NCBI RefSeq assembly: GCF_029948125.1
Contig: NZ_JASAMB010000024.1
Location: forward strand, 48,626 to 112,625
Reading direction: 5' to 3'
Length of the DNA stretch: 64,000 nucleotides
Source of the DNA: Catellatospora sp. KI3
Lineage (GTDB): Bacteria > Actinomycetota > Actinomycetes > Mycobacteriales > Micromonosporaceae
Positions 24,456 to 33,411 of the stretch are shown piece by piece. Each line of letters begins with the position of its first letter. Position 1 is the first letter of the stretch. The position numbers were made by a program, and so were the translations under genes. The notes beneath the pieces were generated by a model that saw nothing but the letters and a program-made list of their open reading frames with translations, had not been told where the DNA came from and did not search any database.

Positions 24456-27365
24456 TCAGGCGGGCAGGGTCGCCGCGTAGTCGCAGACCTCGGCGCGGTC
24501 GCGGCAGCCGGTCTTGGCGATCAGGCTGGCCACGTGCTTCTCCACGGTGCGCGGCGAGATGTACAGCCGCCGGGCGATCTGCAGGTTGCCGAGGCGGTCG
24601 GCGAGCTGCGTGAACACCTCGTACTCCCGGACGGTCACGCCCCGCTGGCGCAGGGCGGCCGGGATGCCGTCGCGCCCGTCGCGCCGCTGGGCCACCCGCG
24701 CGCCGCTGCGGCGCAGCAGCGACCGGCACGCCCCGACGACCGCGGGCACCTGCGCGGCGTGGAAGAACTCCTCGGCGGTACGCAGCCAGGCGGCGGGCTC
24801 GCCCCACCCGTCGTCGAGCGCCGCCTCGGCCGCCAGCCGCAGGCCCAGCGCCCGCGCCATCGGGAACGGGGCCGCCGCGGCCTGGGCCGCCTCGAACGCG
24901 CGCGCGGCGTCGTCGCCCCGCTCGGCCCGGCCCAGCAGGACCGCGTCAGCCAGCAGCAGGAAGTGCCGGTTCCAGCGCAGCTCGGCGGCCGGGGTGGCCG
25001 CGGCGGCCGCGCGGTCGGCGCCGTCGGCCCGCTCGGCCAGCACCTCCAGCAGCGTGTGCAGCCCGTACCGGCCGGACAGGTAGTACACCTGCGGATTGCC
25101 GTTCTCCCAGGCGACCATCGCCGCCAGCTCGGCGGTGGCCAGGTCGCGGTCCTCCTCCAGCAGCGCGCACACCGCCCGGCACAGCCCCAGCGACAGCGGG
25201 AACAGCAGCGAGCCCGCGCCGCCCTCGCGATGGAACTCCGCCAGCCGCCGCTCCATCTCCGGGCGGCGGCCGTGGTGGGCGGCCAGCGCCGCCGCGACCA
25301 GCAGCAGGTACCGGTGGTCGTGCGCGGTACGCAGCCGGGCGGTGGCGTCCAGGCACCGGTCGATGATGTCCTGGGCGGCGCCGGGCTCGGCGGTGAGGAC
25401 CGCGCTGAGCGCCAGCACGCTCTCGGCGTTGTGGCCGAGCATGATCGAACCGAGGTCGAAGGCGGCCTGGCGGGCCCGGCGCAGCCGGGCGGTGTCGGCG
25501 GTGCGCATGAAGTCGTTGACTCCGAGCCGCAGCAGCGCCTCGACCCGCCATACCGGCAGGTCGTGCTGCTCGGCCAGGGCGAGCATGCGCTCGAGGTACT
25601 GCTGCGCGGTGGCGAACCCGCGCTCGCGGGCCAGCAGTGCCAGCAGTTGCAGCGCCTGGCAGGCGACCTCGGGCAGCGCGCCCTGCTCGGCCTGCTCGGC
25701 GGCCAGCCGCGCGAGGCGTTCGGCGTCGGCGCGCGGGTCGGGGGTGGACCCGCCGGGCAAGCGGAACACCAGGTGGGCTTCGATCACGGTGAGCGCGGCT
25801 GTGTGCTCCGGCCCGGCGGCCGCCGGCAGCAGCGCGCGGGCCGCCTCGACCTGCGCGGTCGCCTCGTCGATCCGGTCGACGGCGACCGCGGTCCAGGCCA
25901 GGCGCGTGTGCATGGCCAGCCGCCGGGCCGGGGCCAGCGGTGGTGCGCCGACCGCCGTCGTGGACTCGACCAGGGTCAGCGCGTCGTCGAGGCGGCCCTG
26001 CCCGGCGGTGGCGTAGATCAGCTGCTCGGCGACGACGGGCCGCTCGGCGGCGGCGGCGAGGTGGTGCGCGCGCTCCAGCAGCGCCTCGGCGGTGCCGGTG
26101 GCGCCGCTGGCCAGGGCCCGGCAGCCGACCTGCGCGTAGTGCCGGGCGGCCGGGGCGGGCTGCCCGGCCTTGAGGTACAGGTCGGCCAGCAGCAGGCGGC
26201 GCTCGTCGGACGGCTCGGGGTCGGCGTGCTCGATGGTCGCGGCAGCGGCCCGCGCGATCGAGGCGCTCTCACCCGGCATCAGCGCGGCGAGGATCGCGTC
26301 GGTGGTCAGGGCGTGGCGGAAGGTGTACCAGTCCGGCGCCGCACCGTCGGGGGTGATGAAGTAGCCGTCCGCGGCCGCGCGCAGGTGGTGGAACAGCTGG
26401 CGCTCCTCGTGCCCGGTGACCAGCCGCAGGGTCGGCAGCGCGAAGCGCTGCCCGAGGACGGCCGCGGTGATCAGCAGCTCGCGGGTCTGCGGACCGAGCC
26501 GGTCCAGGCGCCGCCGGTAGTTCTGCACGATGGAGGGCGGCACGGCCAGGCCGAGGTCGCCGTCGAGGTGCCAGCGGCCGTCCGCCGGGCGCAGCGTGCC
26601 CGAGTCGACCATGTCGCTGAGCAGCTCCTCGATCAGGTACGGGTTGCCGGCCCCGTCGCGGACGAGCCGGTCCAGGACCGGGCCGGGCACCTCCTCGGCG
26701 GGCACGTCCAGGCAGGCGGCCGCGATCTGGCCGGTCTCGGCGGCGGTGAGCGCGGCCAGTTGGCAGACCGCCGCGGCGCGCCGCTGCCCGGCCGCGGTGG
26801 CCAGGTCGGCGGCCGGTCCCCGCTCCGGCCGCAGCGTCGCCACGACCGCGACCGGCAGGTCGGCCACGTTGTCGACCAGGTACTCGACCACGGTCACGGT
26901 GTCGGGGTCGGCGTCGTGCAGGTCCTCCAGCGCCAGCAGCGTGCCGCCCTGGGCGCCGAGCACCGCCAGCAGCCGCAGCAGCGCCTCGGACAGTTCGAGC
27001 AGGTTGTCGGCGCGGTGGGTGGTGGCGGTGCGCCACTCGGGGACCAGCCGCGCCAGCGCCGGGCGGTACGGGTCGAGGTCGGCGGTCTCGGGCGGCCCGC
27101 CGGTGCGCATCAGCGCCGACAGCGCCTCGGTCAGCGGCCGGAACGCCACGTCGGCGCCGGTCGGGCTGCCGCGCCCGCGCAGCGTGCGCAGGCCGGCGGC
27201 GCTGGCCCGGTACAGGCACTCGTTGACCAGGCGCGACTTGCCGATGCCGGCCTCACCCAGCAGGAACGCCGCGCTGCCCCGCCCGTGCCGGGCACCGTCG
27301 ACGGCCGTGTCCAGGACGCCGAGTTCCCGGCGCCTGCCGACGAGGAAGGCGGACCGGGCAGGCAT
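24456..27365 (-). CDS. LAL-type LuxR regulator (AAA/STAND ATPase, TPR, HTH)
   Basis: A 969-residue regulator of the large ATP-binding LuxR (LAL) class. An N-terminal AAA_16 domain has Walker A GEAGIGKSRL (about residues 37-46) and Walker B LLALEDLHDAD. The long middle is TPR-like helical repeats. The C-terminal ~65 residues are a LuxR HTH (VREYEVFTQLADRLGNLQIARRLYISPRTVEKHVASLIAKTG). LALs such as MalT activate sugar or secondary-metabolite operons in response to an inducer. It lies between the pectin esterase gene and the class II lanthipeptide precursor, on the same strand as both. It could control either, but the precursor's terminator separates it from the RiPP operon. Confidence 0.9.
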   Translation of the reverse strand: MPARSAFLVGRRRELGVLDTAVDGARHGRGSAAFLLGEAGIGKSRLVNECLYRASAAGLRTLRGRGSPTGADVAFRPLTEALSALMRTGGPPETADLDPYRPALARLVPEWRTATTHRADNLLELSEALLRLLAVLGAQGGTLLALEDLHDADPDTVTVVEYLVDNVADLPVAVVATLRPERGPAADLATAAGQRRAAAVCQLAALTAAETGQIAAACLDVPAEEVPGPVLDRLVRDGAGNPYLIEELLSDMVDSGTLRPADGRWHLDGDLGLAVPPSIVQNYRRRLDRLGPQTRELLITAAVLGQRFALPTLRLVTGHEERQLFHHLRAAADGYFITPDGAAPDWYTFRHALTTDAILAALMPGESASIARAAAATIEHADPEPSDERRLLLADLYLKAGQPAPAARHYAQVGCRALASGATGTAEALLERAHHLAAAAERPVVAEQLIYATAGQGRLDDALTLVESTTAVGAPPLAPARRLAMHTRLAWTAVAVDRIDEATAQVEAARALLPAAAGPEHTAALTVIEAHLVFRLPGGSTPDPRADAERLARLAAEQAEQGALPEVACQALQLLALLARERGFATAQQYLERMLALAEQHDLPVWRVEALLRLGVNDFMRTADTARLRRARQAAFDLGSIMLGHNAESVLALSAVLTAEPGAAQDIIDRCLDATARLRTAHDHRYLLLVAAALAAHHGRRPEMERRLAEFHREGGAGSLLFPLSLGLCRAVCALLEEDRDLATAELAAMVAWENGNPQVYYLSGRYGLHTLLEVLAERADGADRAAAAATPAAELRWNRHFLLLADAVLLGRAERGDDAARAFEAAQAAAAPFPMARALGLRLAAEAALDDGWGEPAAWLRTAEEFFHAAQVPAVVGACRSLLRRSGARVAQRRDGRDGIPAALRQRGVTVREYEVFTQLADRLGNLQIARRLYISPRTVEKHVASLIAKTGCRDRAEVCDYAATLPA

Positions 27366-27405
27366 CGGCCCACAATAGCAACGCCATCGAACGCTGTGAT
27401 TTCTC

Positions 27406-27431
27406 GGCGGTGGCGGAGATCCGCCACCGCC
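27406..27431 (-). terminator. Terminator of the class II lanthipeptide operon
   Basis: A perfect 11-bp stem (GGCGGTGGCGG / CCGCCACCGCC, plus strand) with a 4-base AGAT loop lies 18 bases after the LanA stop codon. Confidence 0.6.
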
Positions 27432-27449
27432 GCCACCGGCCGACGGCGC

Positions 27450-27662
27450 CTAGCAGACGACCGTCACCGTCATCGTGATCGGACTCGGCGACAGGGTCCA
27501 CGAGTCGTACGCGGCCTGCGAACCGCTGATCGACTGCCCGGCCAGCAGCAGCGCCCGGCCGCCGATCGGCCTGGCCGCGCGCGGCATCACCTCCCCGGCC
27601 GGGTGCTGCGCGTCGGCGGCACCGGGGGTCTTCCACTGGCGGATCAGATCTGCGTCACTCAT
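27450..27662 (-). CDS. Class II lanthipeptide precursor with a single cysteine (LanA)
   Basis: A 70-residue peptide. Its N-terminus, LIRQWKTPG followed by HPAGEV, resembles leaders of the mersacidin/lichenicidin group. A Gly-Gly at 34-35 (RPIGG) is the likely cleavage site. The remaining 35 residues contain ten Ser/Thr and one Cys, which is the last residue (TMTVTVVC). It overlaps the end of the LanM gene by 8 bp and is its obvious substrate. With one Cys only one lanthionine or methyllanthionine ring is possible; other Ser/Thr may stay dehydrated or unmodified. ATG 27662 has GAAGG 8 bases upstream; GTG 27671 would add three residues. The core and cleavage site are inference. Confidence 0.75.
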   Translation of the reverse strand: MSDADLIRQWKTPGAADAQHPAGEVMPRAARPIGGRALLLAGQSISGSQAAYDSWTLSPSPITMTVTVVC

Positions 27663-30522
27663 GGTCAGCACCTTCGGATGGGAGGGACGGCCGGGCGTGC
27701 AGCAGCAGCCCGGAGGGGACTCTGGTGGGGAAGCCGAGCCGCAGCAACCCCTGGCCGACCCCGGCGAGCCCGGTGAGCAGGCCGGGGGACGGCACGGCGT
27801 CGGGTGTGCCGCAGCGCGGCCCGAAACGGTCTATCGCGGCCAGCAGCGCGCCGGCCCGCTCGATCGGCACCGGACCGGCGGCGCCGAGCAGCTCCAGCAG
27901 CCCCGCCTCGCCGTGGCAGAGGCAGTGTCCGGGCAGCACCGGCTGGCGCGCCACCCGGGTGACCACCCGGTCCGCGATCGCGGCGAGGTCCGGTTCGGCC
28001 ATCGCCGCGGGGCTGTCCACGACGGCCAGGGCGATGCCGGTGACGCCCCGGCACCACGACAGCGGGCCGGTCAGCGCGGCCGCCCGGCGCAGCGCGGCCA
28101 GGCCGGAGGCCCGGCAGGCCGGGTCGCCGGTGGCGGCGGCGTACCGGCTCAGCGCCCAGCCGATGCCCGCCGCGCCCTGGGCGAAGCCCCGGTCGGCGGG
28201 CAGCGGCGCCTGCCGCAGCCGGTGCGCCAACCGGAACGCCGCACCCCAGGCCGCCGGCGAGCGGGTGAGCTCCCAGACGGCGGTCAGCGCCGCCAGCCCG
28301 CCCGCCGCCCCGGTGACGACGCCGGTCTCGTCGTCGGCGTCCTCGGTGGCGGCGGTGAGTTCGACGGCGTGGCGGGCCCAGGTGCCGACGTCGGCATCGG
28401 ACAGCAGCGCCGACAGGCGGGTCAGCGCGTACGCGATCCCGCCGAGGCCCGCGAACGCGCCGGTGCCGACGATGCCCAGCTGCTCGGGCCGGGCCGCGAG
28501 CGAGTCGAGCAGGCCGGGCACGGGGCGCAGCGCCTGGCGGGCCACGTCGGCATACCGGTCGATGCCGGTGACCTGCGCGAGCTCGGCCAGGAACAGCGCG
28601 GTGCCGCAGTAGCCGGTGCCCAGGCTCGCGCCCAGCGGCGCCAGCTGCCAGTGCCGGTCGTCGAGCAGCTCCAGCCCGAGCCAGTACGCCCCGCCCGCCT
28701 CGCGGTAGGCCCGCGCGACGATCTGGTCGCCGATGCCGCGCGCCGCGGCCAGCACCAGTTCGGTGTCGGGGACCAGCGCTCCCGCCGGGGCGGTGGTGGC
28801 GCTGTCGACGGTGTGCGGGTCGGCGGGGTCGCGGGTGGCCATGGCCGCCCGGATGATCCACTCCTGGTCGGCCAGGTCGACCTCGTTGGTGCCGGCGATG
28901 TTGCGCCGCACCGAGGCCAGACCGGGCTCGGCCAGCGCACCGTCGAACCGGCGCCCGGTCGCGCTGTACAGGTCCACCGAGTCCGGGCGGATGGTGAAGA
29001 AGGGGATGTCGCCGGCGCGCAGCTGGCCGATCTCGTCCTCGGCCACGCGGGCCAGCAGGTCGGGGCCGGTGCCGTGCTCGTACAGCGTGGCCAGCACCGC
29101 GTCGTGGTCGGCCGCGTCGCGCAGCAGGTTCGGATGGGTCGACTCGTCGAGCAGCTCACCGTAGAGCCGGGTGGCCCGCAGCACGACCCGCACCTCGCAC
29201 CCGCCCGCGTCCGCGAGCAGGTCGGCCAGTTCCCGGCCGTCGCGCGCGATCCGGGTGTGCCCGGCGGCGAACCCGGCCAGCAGCTGCGGCGTGAACTCGG
29301 CCGGGTCGGCGTCGACGCCGTGCAGCGTCGGCCGGTTGGCCGCCCCGGCGAAGGCCAGCGGGCGGCGTACCAGCCGCATGCCGTCGGTGCCGGGGTCCAG
29401 CCAGGCCACCCCGTCGAAGGGCAGGTTCCCGCCGCGGTCGCCGCCCAGCCCGGAGAAGTCCAGCGACGACTCCTGGCCGATGACCACCCGGGGCAGCAGC
29501 GCCAGCCGGTACACCGAGGCCACCAGCGCCCGTGCGGCCGGATCCTGGCCGCTCGGGGCCAGCGACGGGTGGAACAGCGTCTCCACGTCGATGAGGACCG
29601 GCTGGTCCGCGTCGGCGATCAGGTTCTCGTAGTGGATGTCGGTGCCGTCCAGGGCCCGCAGCAGCGCCAGCAGTGCCCCGAGGCGGAAGTAGAACCGCCG
29701 CAGCCCGGCGCGGTCGGCGCAGGGCGCCTGCGCGACGTGGGCCGTCCAGCCGTACCCGTCGCGACCGACCACCGCCGGTACGCGCAGTTCGTCGCCGATC
29801 CCGGCGCCGAACCAGGCCAGCACGGACGCGAACAGGCTGTCCACGGCCAGCGACCGGGGCTTGTAGACGACGCGGGCACCGGAGGCGAACCGGAGCACGG
29901 CCACGGACCGCCCGCCCCGGTGCCCGTCGCCCACACCGGTGTCCACCGAGGTCAGCGCACCGGGGTCGGCGCCGAGCAGCGCGGCGACGACGTCGGCCCG
30001 GTCCGCGGCCAGCCGGTCCAGCAGCTCCTCCAGCGCGTCGACCGCCCGCAGGCAGGACCGGCCCAGGATCCGGGCCAGCACCGGGTACTCGCCGAACAGC
30101 GCGGACAGCCCGGCGGGCGAGCCCAGCTCGGTGACGAAGGCGGCGAACCGCTGCCGCGGGCTGCCGCCGGCCAGCCGCCCGGACACCCGCAGCACATGCA
30201 GCTCCAGGACGAGGGCCCGCGCCGCCAGCCGGGTCAGCCGCGCCGACAGTGTCCGCTCGAACCCGGCCCGCACCGCCGCCAGGTCGACCTCGGGCCGGGC
30301 GGCACGGCCGAGCAGGCCACCCGCGTGGCGTACCAGCGGCGCCACGATGGCCGACAGCTCATCCGCATCCGACGCCGTCCAGGGCCGCGCCAGCGCCTCG
30401 TCGACGAACACGGCCCAGTCCGGGGCGCCCCCCGCAGCCCGGTCGGAGGCGGACACCCCGCGGCTCCACCAGGGTCGGGTCGGGTCCGCCGTGGCGGAGC
30501 CGGTCGTCTCGACCCTGCTCAT
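27655..30522 (-). CDS. Class II lanthipeptide synthetase LanM
   Basis: A 955-residue bifunctional enzyme. The N-terminal dehydratase (DUF4135, about residues 80-560) has the kinase-like residues Lys221 (VYKPRSL), His297/Asn300 (DIHYENL) and Asp312/Glu314 (LIDVETLFHP), used to phosphorylate and eliminate Ser/Thr. The C-terminal LanC cyclase has its zinc ligands Cys824 (SWCRG) and Cys869-His870 (LCHG), so it can form thioether rings. ATG 30522 overlaps the SARP stop as ATGA. The operon reads SARP-LanM-LanA, all coupled. No bifunctional ABC transporter-peptidase (LanT) is found nearby, so export and leader removal must use other genes. Confidence 0.95.
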   Translation of the reverse strand: MSRVETTGSATADPTRPWWSRGVSASDRAAGGAPDWAVFVDEALARPWTASDADELSAIVAPLVRHAGGLLGRAARPEVDLAAVRAGFERTLSARLTRLAARALVLELHVLRVSGRLAGGSPRQRFAAFVTELGSPAGLSALFGEYPVLARILGRSCLRAVDALEELLDRLAADRADVVAALLGADPGALTSVDTGVGDGHRGGRSVAVLRFASGARVVYKPRSLAVDSLFASVLAWFGAGIGDELRVPAVVGRDGYGWTAHVAQAPCADRAGLRRFYFRLGALLALLRALDGTDIHYENLIADADQPVLIDVETLFHPSLAPSGQDPAARALVASVYRLALLPRVVIGQESSLDFSGLGGDRGGNLPFDGVAWLDPGTDGMRLVRRPLAFAGAANRPTLHGVDADPAEFTPQLLAGFAAGHTRIARDGRELADLLADAGGCEVRVVLRATRLYGELLDESTHPNLLRDAADHDAVLATLYEHGTGPDLLARVAEDEIGQLRAGDIPFFTIRPDSVDLYSATGRRFDGALAEPGLASVRRNIAGTNEVDLADQEWIIRAAMATRDPADPHTVDSATTAPAGALVPDTELVLAAARGIGDQIVARAYREAGGAYWLGLELLDDRHWQLAPLGASLGTGYCGTALFLAELAQVTGIDRYADVARQALRPVPGLLDSLAARPEQLGIVGTGAFAGLGGIAYALTRLSALLSDADVGTWARHAVELTAATEDADDETGVVTGAAGGLAALTAVWELTRSPAAWGAAFRLAHRLRQAPLPADRGFAQGAAGIGWALSRYAAATGDPACRASGLAALRRAAALTGPLSWCRGVTGIALAVVDSPAAMAEPDLAAIADRVVTRVARQPVLPGHCLCHGEAGLLELLGAAGPVPIERAGALLAAIDRFGPRCGTPDAVPSPGLLTGLAGVGQGLLRLGFPTRVPSGLLLHARPSLPSEGADHE

Positions 30523-31295
30523 CGGCCCGCTCCGACCGGACTCCAGTCGATCGCCGGGTCGCCCGCCAGGATCTGCCGGTGCAGGTGCTGCAGCACTCGG
30601 CCCGGGTCCACGCCGAGCTCGTCGGCGAGCATGTCGCGTACGGAGCGGAACACCGCCAGGGCCTCGGCGCGCCGCCCGCACCGGTGCAGCGCCAGCATCA
30701 GCTGCGCGTGGAACCGCTCGCGCAGCGCGTACTCGGCGGTCAGCCGGGGCAGTTCGGCCGACAGCTGCTCGTGGCGGCCCAGCCGCAGATCCGCCTCCAC
30801 CCGCCACTCCAGCAGCTGCACCCGCAGCTCGGCGGGGTGGTCGCGGTGCTCGCGCCGCAGCCGGGGCGAGTCGATGTCGGCCAGCGGGTCGCCCCGCCAC
30901 AGGCTCAGGGCCAGCCGGAACGTGTCGGCCGCCGCGCTCCAGTCACCGTCGGCGGCCTGGGCGCGGCCCTGCTCGTACAGCATCTCGAACCGGCGCAGGT
31001 CCAGCTCCTCGTCGGCGATGTCGATGAGGTACCCGGTCGGCCTGGTCACGATCCGGGCCCGGATCGCCGGGCCCAGGCGGTGCCGCAGCCGGTTCACCGC
31101 CGAGTGCAGCGAGGCCCGGTCGCGGTCCGGCGCGTGCGTACCGGCGCAGATCGACGCGCTCAGCTCCTGCGCCGGAACGACCTGCCGCTGCCGCAGCAGC
31201 AGCGCCGCCAGCAGGGTCCGCTGCTGCGCCGCCGGAACGAGGACCTCGGCGGCGCCGTCGCGCACCAGCAGCGGCCCGAGCAGCCCGAACTCCAT
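30519..31295 (-). CDS. SARP-family regulator, small
   Basis: A 258-residue Streptomyces antibiotic regulatory protein. The N-terminal OmpR-like winged helix (EFGLLGPLLVRDGAAEVLVPAAQQRTLLAALLLR, VNRLRHRLG...RIVTRPTGYLIDI) is followed by the bacterial transcriptional activation domain (DLRRFEMLYEQGRAQ...LRERFHAQLMLALHRCGRRAEALAVFRSVRDMLADELG). It is the first gene of the class II lanthipeptide operon, translationally coupled to LanM, so it is almost certainly that operon's activator. GGGAGG lies 6 bases before ATG 31295. The heptamer repeats 123 bp upstream are candidate binding sites for it or for the divergent SARP. Confidence 0.93.
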   Translation of the reverse strand: MEFGLLGPLLVRDGAAEVLVPAAQQRTLLAALLLRQRQVVPAQELSASICAGTHAPDRDRASLHSAVNRLRHRLGPAIRARIVTRPTGYLIDIADEELDLRRFEMLYEQGRAQAADGDWSAAADTFRLALSLWRGDPLADIDSPRLRREHRDHPAELRVQLLEWRVEADLRLGRHEQLSAELPRLTAEYALRERFHAQLMLALHRCGRRAEALAVFRSVRDMLADELGVDPGRVLQHLHRQILAGDPAIDWSPVGAGR

Positions 31296-31417
31296 GACGA
31301 CCTCCCACCGACGACCCGCTGCCGTGGTGCAGCCAATGTGCCATCCGGCCCGCCCCGCGCACATGGGGGCGCGGCCCCCACATTCACGCCCTCGGCTGAC
31401 GCGGTCGCGACAGCGGG

Positions 31418-31446
31418 CGGTGAGCACGCGGTGAGAAGCCGGTGAG
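31418..31446 (+). promoter_or_regulatory. Three direct CGGTGAG repeats at 11-bp period (SARP operator)
   Basis: CGGTGAG occurs exactly at 31418-31424, 31429-31435 and 31440-31446, one helical turn apart. SARPs such as ActII-ORF4 and DnrI bind direct heptamers with 4-bp spacers placed just ahead of the -10 element. Here TACCGT at 31457-31462, ten bases after the last repeat, can serve as the -10 of a rightward promoter to the second SARP gene. Confidence 0.75.
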
Positions 31447-31523
31447 CACCGCTTCCTACCGTCGGACTGCCGTCGGCCGACCCGGCCGACCCGCACCGAC
31501 CCCGGCCGAACCGGAGGCCCGCC

Positions 31524-31565
31524 ATGACCGACCTACCCGGACCGCGCGACGGGGCCGTGCCGTGA
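31524..31565 (+). CDS. 13-residue leader ORF overlapping the large SARP gene
   Basis: ATG 31524 has GGAGG 7 bases upstream (CCGGAGG). The frame encodes MTDLPGPRDGAVP and ends in TGA 31563-31565, overlapping the GTG 31562 start of the regulator as GTGA. The regulator's own ribosome site is weak (GGGG), so the leader probably supplies ribosomes by coupling. Confidence 0.5.
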   Translation: MTDLPGPRDGAVP

Positions 31566-33364
31566 CCGCACCTGCGCTGCGCCTGTCGGTGCTCGGCCCG
31601 CTGCGCATCCAGGTCCTGGGCCGCGACCTGCCACTGGGCCCGTTCAAGCAGCAGCTCGTCCTGGCCACCCTGCTGTGCAGCCCGAACCGGCACGTGCCCA
31701 CCGATGTCCTGGCCGAGGCCGTGTGGGGCGACCGCCCGCCCCGCACCGCCCGCAAGAACCTGCACGTGTACGTGAGTTCCATCCGCCGCCAGCTGAGCCA
31801 GGCCGGGGCACCCGACCGGATCGCCCACCGCAACCAGGGCTACGTCATCGACGTCGCACCGGCCGAACTGGACTCGCTGGCATTCGAGGAAGCCGCGCGC
31901 GCGGCCGCCAGCCTCGGCGACGGGCACGGACCGCACAGCGGCGCCGCCGGCCTGCGCCAGGCCCTGGACCTGTGGCGCGGCGCGGCCTTCGAAGGGCTGA
32001 GCGCGGTGCCGGTGATCGAGGCGGAGGCGCAGCGCCTGTCCCGGCGCTACGTCACCGTGTTCGAGACGTGGGCCGAGGCGGCCCTGCGCGCCAGCCCGAG
32101 CGTCGTCCTCGACCAGATCGAGCCGGTCATCCGGACCGACCCCTTCCGCGAACGCCTCCGGATGATCCAGATGGCGGCCCTGCAGCACACCGGACGCCAG
32201 GCCGAGGCGCTGTCGGTCTTCGACGACTACCGCCAGGCGCTGGCCCGCGAGTTCGGCCTGCCGCCCAGCGCCGCGCTGACCCGGCTACGGGACAGCCTGC
32301 TGCTGGAAGCCGACTCCCCGGCCACCGCCATAGCGGCGGGCTGCCCGTGCTCGCTGCCGCACGACCTCACCGGATTCAGCGGCCGGGCCGAGGAGCTCGA
32401 CGCCGTGGGGCGGATCCTGCGCGGCCGCACCGACCGGCTGGCGATCATCACCGGACCGGTCGGCATCGGCAAGACCGCACTGGCGGTCCGGGCCGCGCAC
32501 CACGCCGCCGACTCGTACCCGGACGGTCGGCTGTTCGTCGCCGCCCGCGCCGCCGACGGCGCGCCCCGCCCACCGGCCGACCTGCTCCGCGACCTGCTGC
32601 ACGAGGCGGGCGTGCTGTACCAGGGCGAGTCGACGGCCCGGCTGCACAGCGCCTGGCAGTCCTGGCTCGCGCGGCGGCGCGTGCTGGTCGTGGTCGACGA
32701 CGTAGCCGACGAGGAGGCGGTCCGGCCGCTGATCCCGCAGGCGGGGGAGTCGGCGCTGCTGCTGACCTCCCGGGCCCGGCTGTCCGGCCTGACCCAGGCC
32801 CACCGCCTGCTCCTGGAGCCGCTGCACCCGGCCGAAGCCCACGATCTGCTCGCCCGGCACATCGGCGTCGACCGGATCGAGACCGACCGGGCCTCGGCGG
32901 AGCGGATCGTCCGGGCCGCCGGGCTGCTGCCACTCGCGATCGCGCTCGCCGGTGGCAAGCTCGCCGCGCTGCGCCACCTGCCGCTGCGCGAGTTCGCCGA
33001 CCGGCTGACCGAGGCCGACCGTACGCTCGACGAACTCCAGGTCGGGTCGGTGACCCTGCGGCCGCGGCTGGAGGCCGCCCTGCGCGACCTGTCCGCCGCC
33101 CAGCGGCAGCAGTTCGTCCAGCTGGGGCGGCTGGCCCAGCCCTTGTTCACCCCCGGCCAGGCCGCGCGGGCGCTGGACCGCGACGACCGGTCCGTCAGCC
33201 ACGCCCTCGAACAGCTCATCGAAGCCGGGATCGTCGGCGCGCCCGACTGCGAGGTCAGTGCCCATGAGGTGGTCTTCGCCCTACCCGACCTGCTGCACCG
33301 GTACGCCGTCGAGTTGGCCGGCGCGGGCGGCCCGCCGGGTACCGCCGCCGCGTGGGGCGCATAG
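31562..33364 (+). CDS. Large SARP regulator with NB-ARC (STAND) ATPase domain
   Basis: A 600-residue AfsR-like regulator. Residues 1-95 are the OmpR-type winged helix, about 96-250 the BTAD (DSLAFEEAARAAAS...LRMIQMAALQHTGRQAEALSVFDDYRQALAREFG), and about 285-590 an NB-ARC module with Walker A GPVGIGKTAL, Walker B RVLVVVDDVAD and the GLPL-like LLPLAIALAGG. The TPR region found in full-length AfsR is missing. It diverges from the small SARP of the class II lanthipeptide operon, with three SARP-type repeats between them. ATP binding probably gates its DNA binding. The GTG start is coupled to a 13-codon leader ORF. Confidence 0.9.
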   Translation: MTAPALRLSVLGPLRIQVLGRDLPLGPFKQQLVLATLLCSPNRHVPTDVLAEAVWGDRPPRTARKNLHVYVSSIRRQLSQAGAPDRIAHRNQGYVIDVAPAELDSLAFEEAARAAASLGDGHGPHSGAAGLRQALDLWRGAAFEGLSAVPVIEAEAQRLSRRYVTVFETWAEAALRASPSVVLDQIEPVIRTDPFRERLRMIQMAALQHTGRQAEALSVFDDYRQALAREFGLPPSAALTRLRDSLLLEADSPATAIAAGCPCSLPHDLTGFSGRAEELDAVGRILRGRTDRLAIITGPVGIGKTALAVRAAHHAADSYPDGRLFVAARAADGAPRPPADLLRDLLHEAGVLYQGESTARLHSAWQSWLARRRVLVVVDDVADEEAVRPLIPQAGESALLLTSRARLSGLTQAHRLLLEPLHPAEAHDLLARHIGVDRIETDRASAERIVRAAGLLPLAIALAGGKLAALRHLPLREFADRLTEADRTLDELQVGSVTLRPRLEAALRDLSAAQRQQFVQLGRLAQPLFTPGQAARALDRDDRSVSHALEQLIEAGIVGAPDCEVSAHEVVFALPDLLHRYAVELAGAGGPPGTAAAWGA

Positions 33365-33411
33365 CATGCGTCAGCGGCCCACGTCGGCCACCGACCGGGA
33401 GGACGCCCGCC

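Noticed and set aside
24414..27776. Open frame of 1120 codons on the plus strand
   Set aside because: It is antisense to the LAL regulator, and the product is low-complexity.
27475..31434. Open frame of 1319 codons on the plus strand
   Set aside because: It lies antisense to LanA, LanM and the SARP gene. The composition (Arg, Gly, Gln-rich) is that of a mirrored high-GC gene, whereas the opposite strand shows complete domain motifs.
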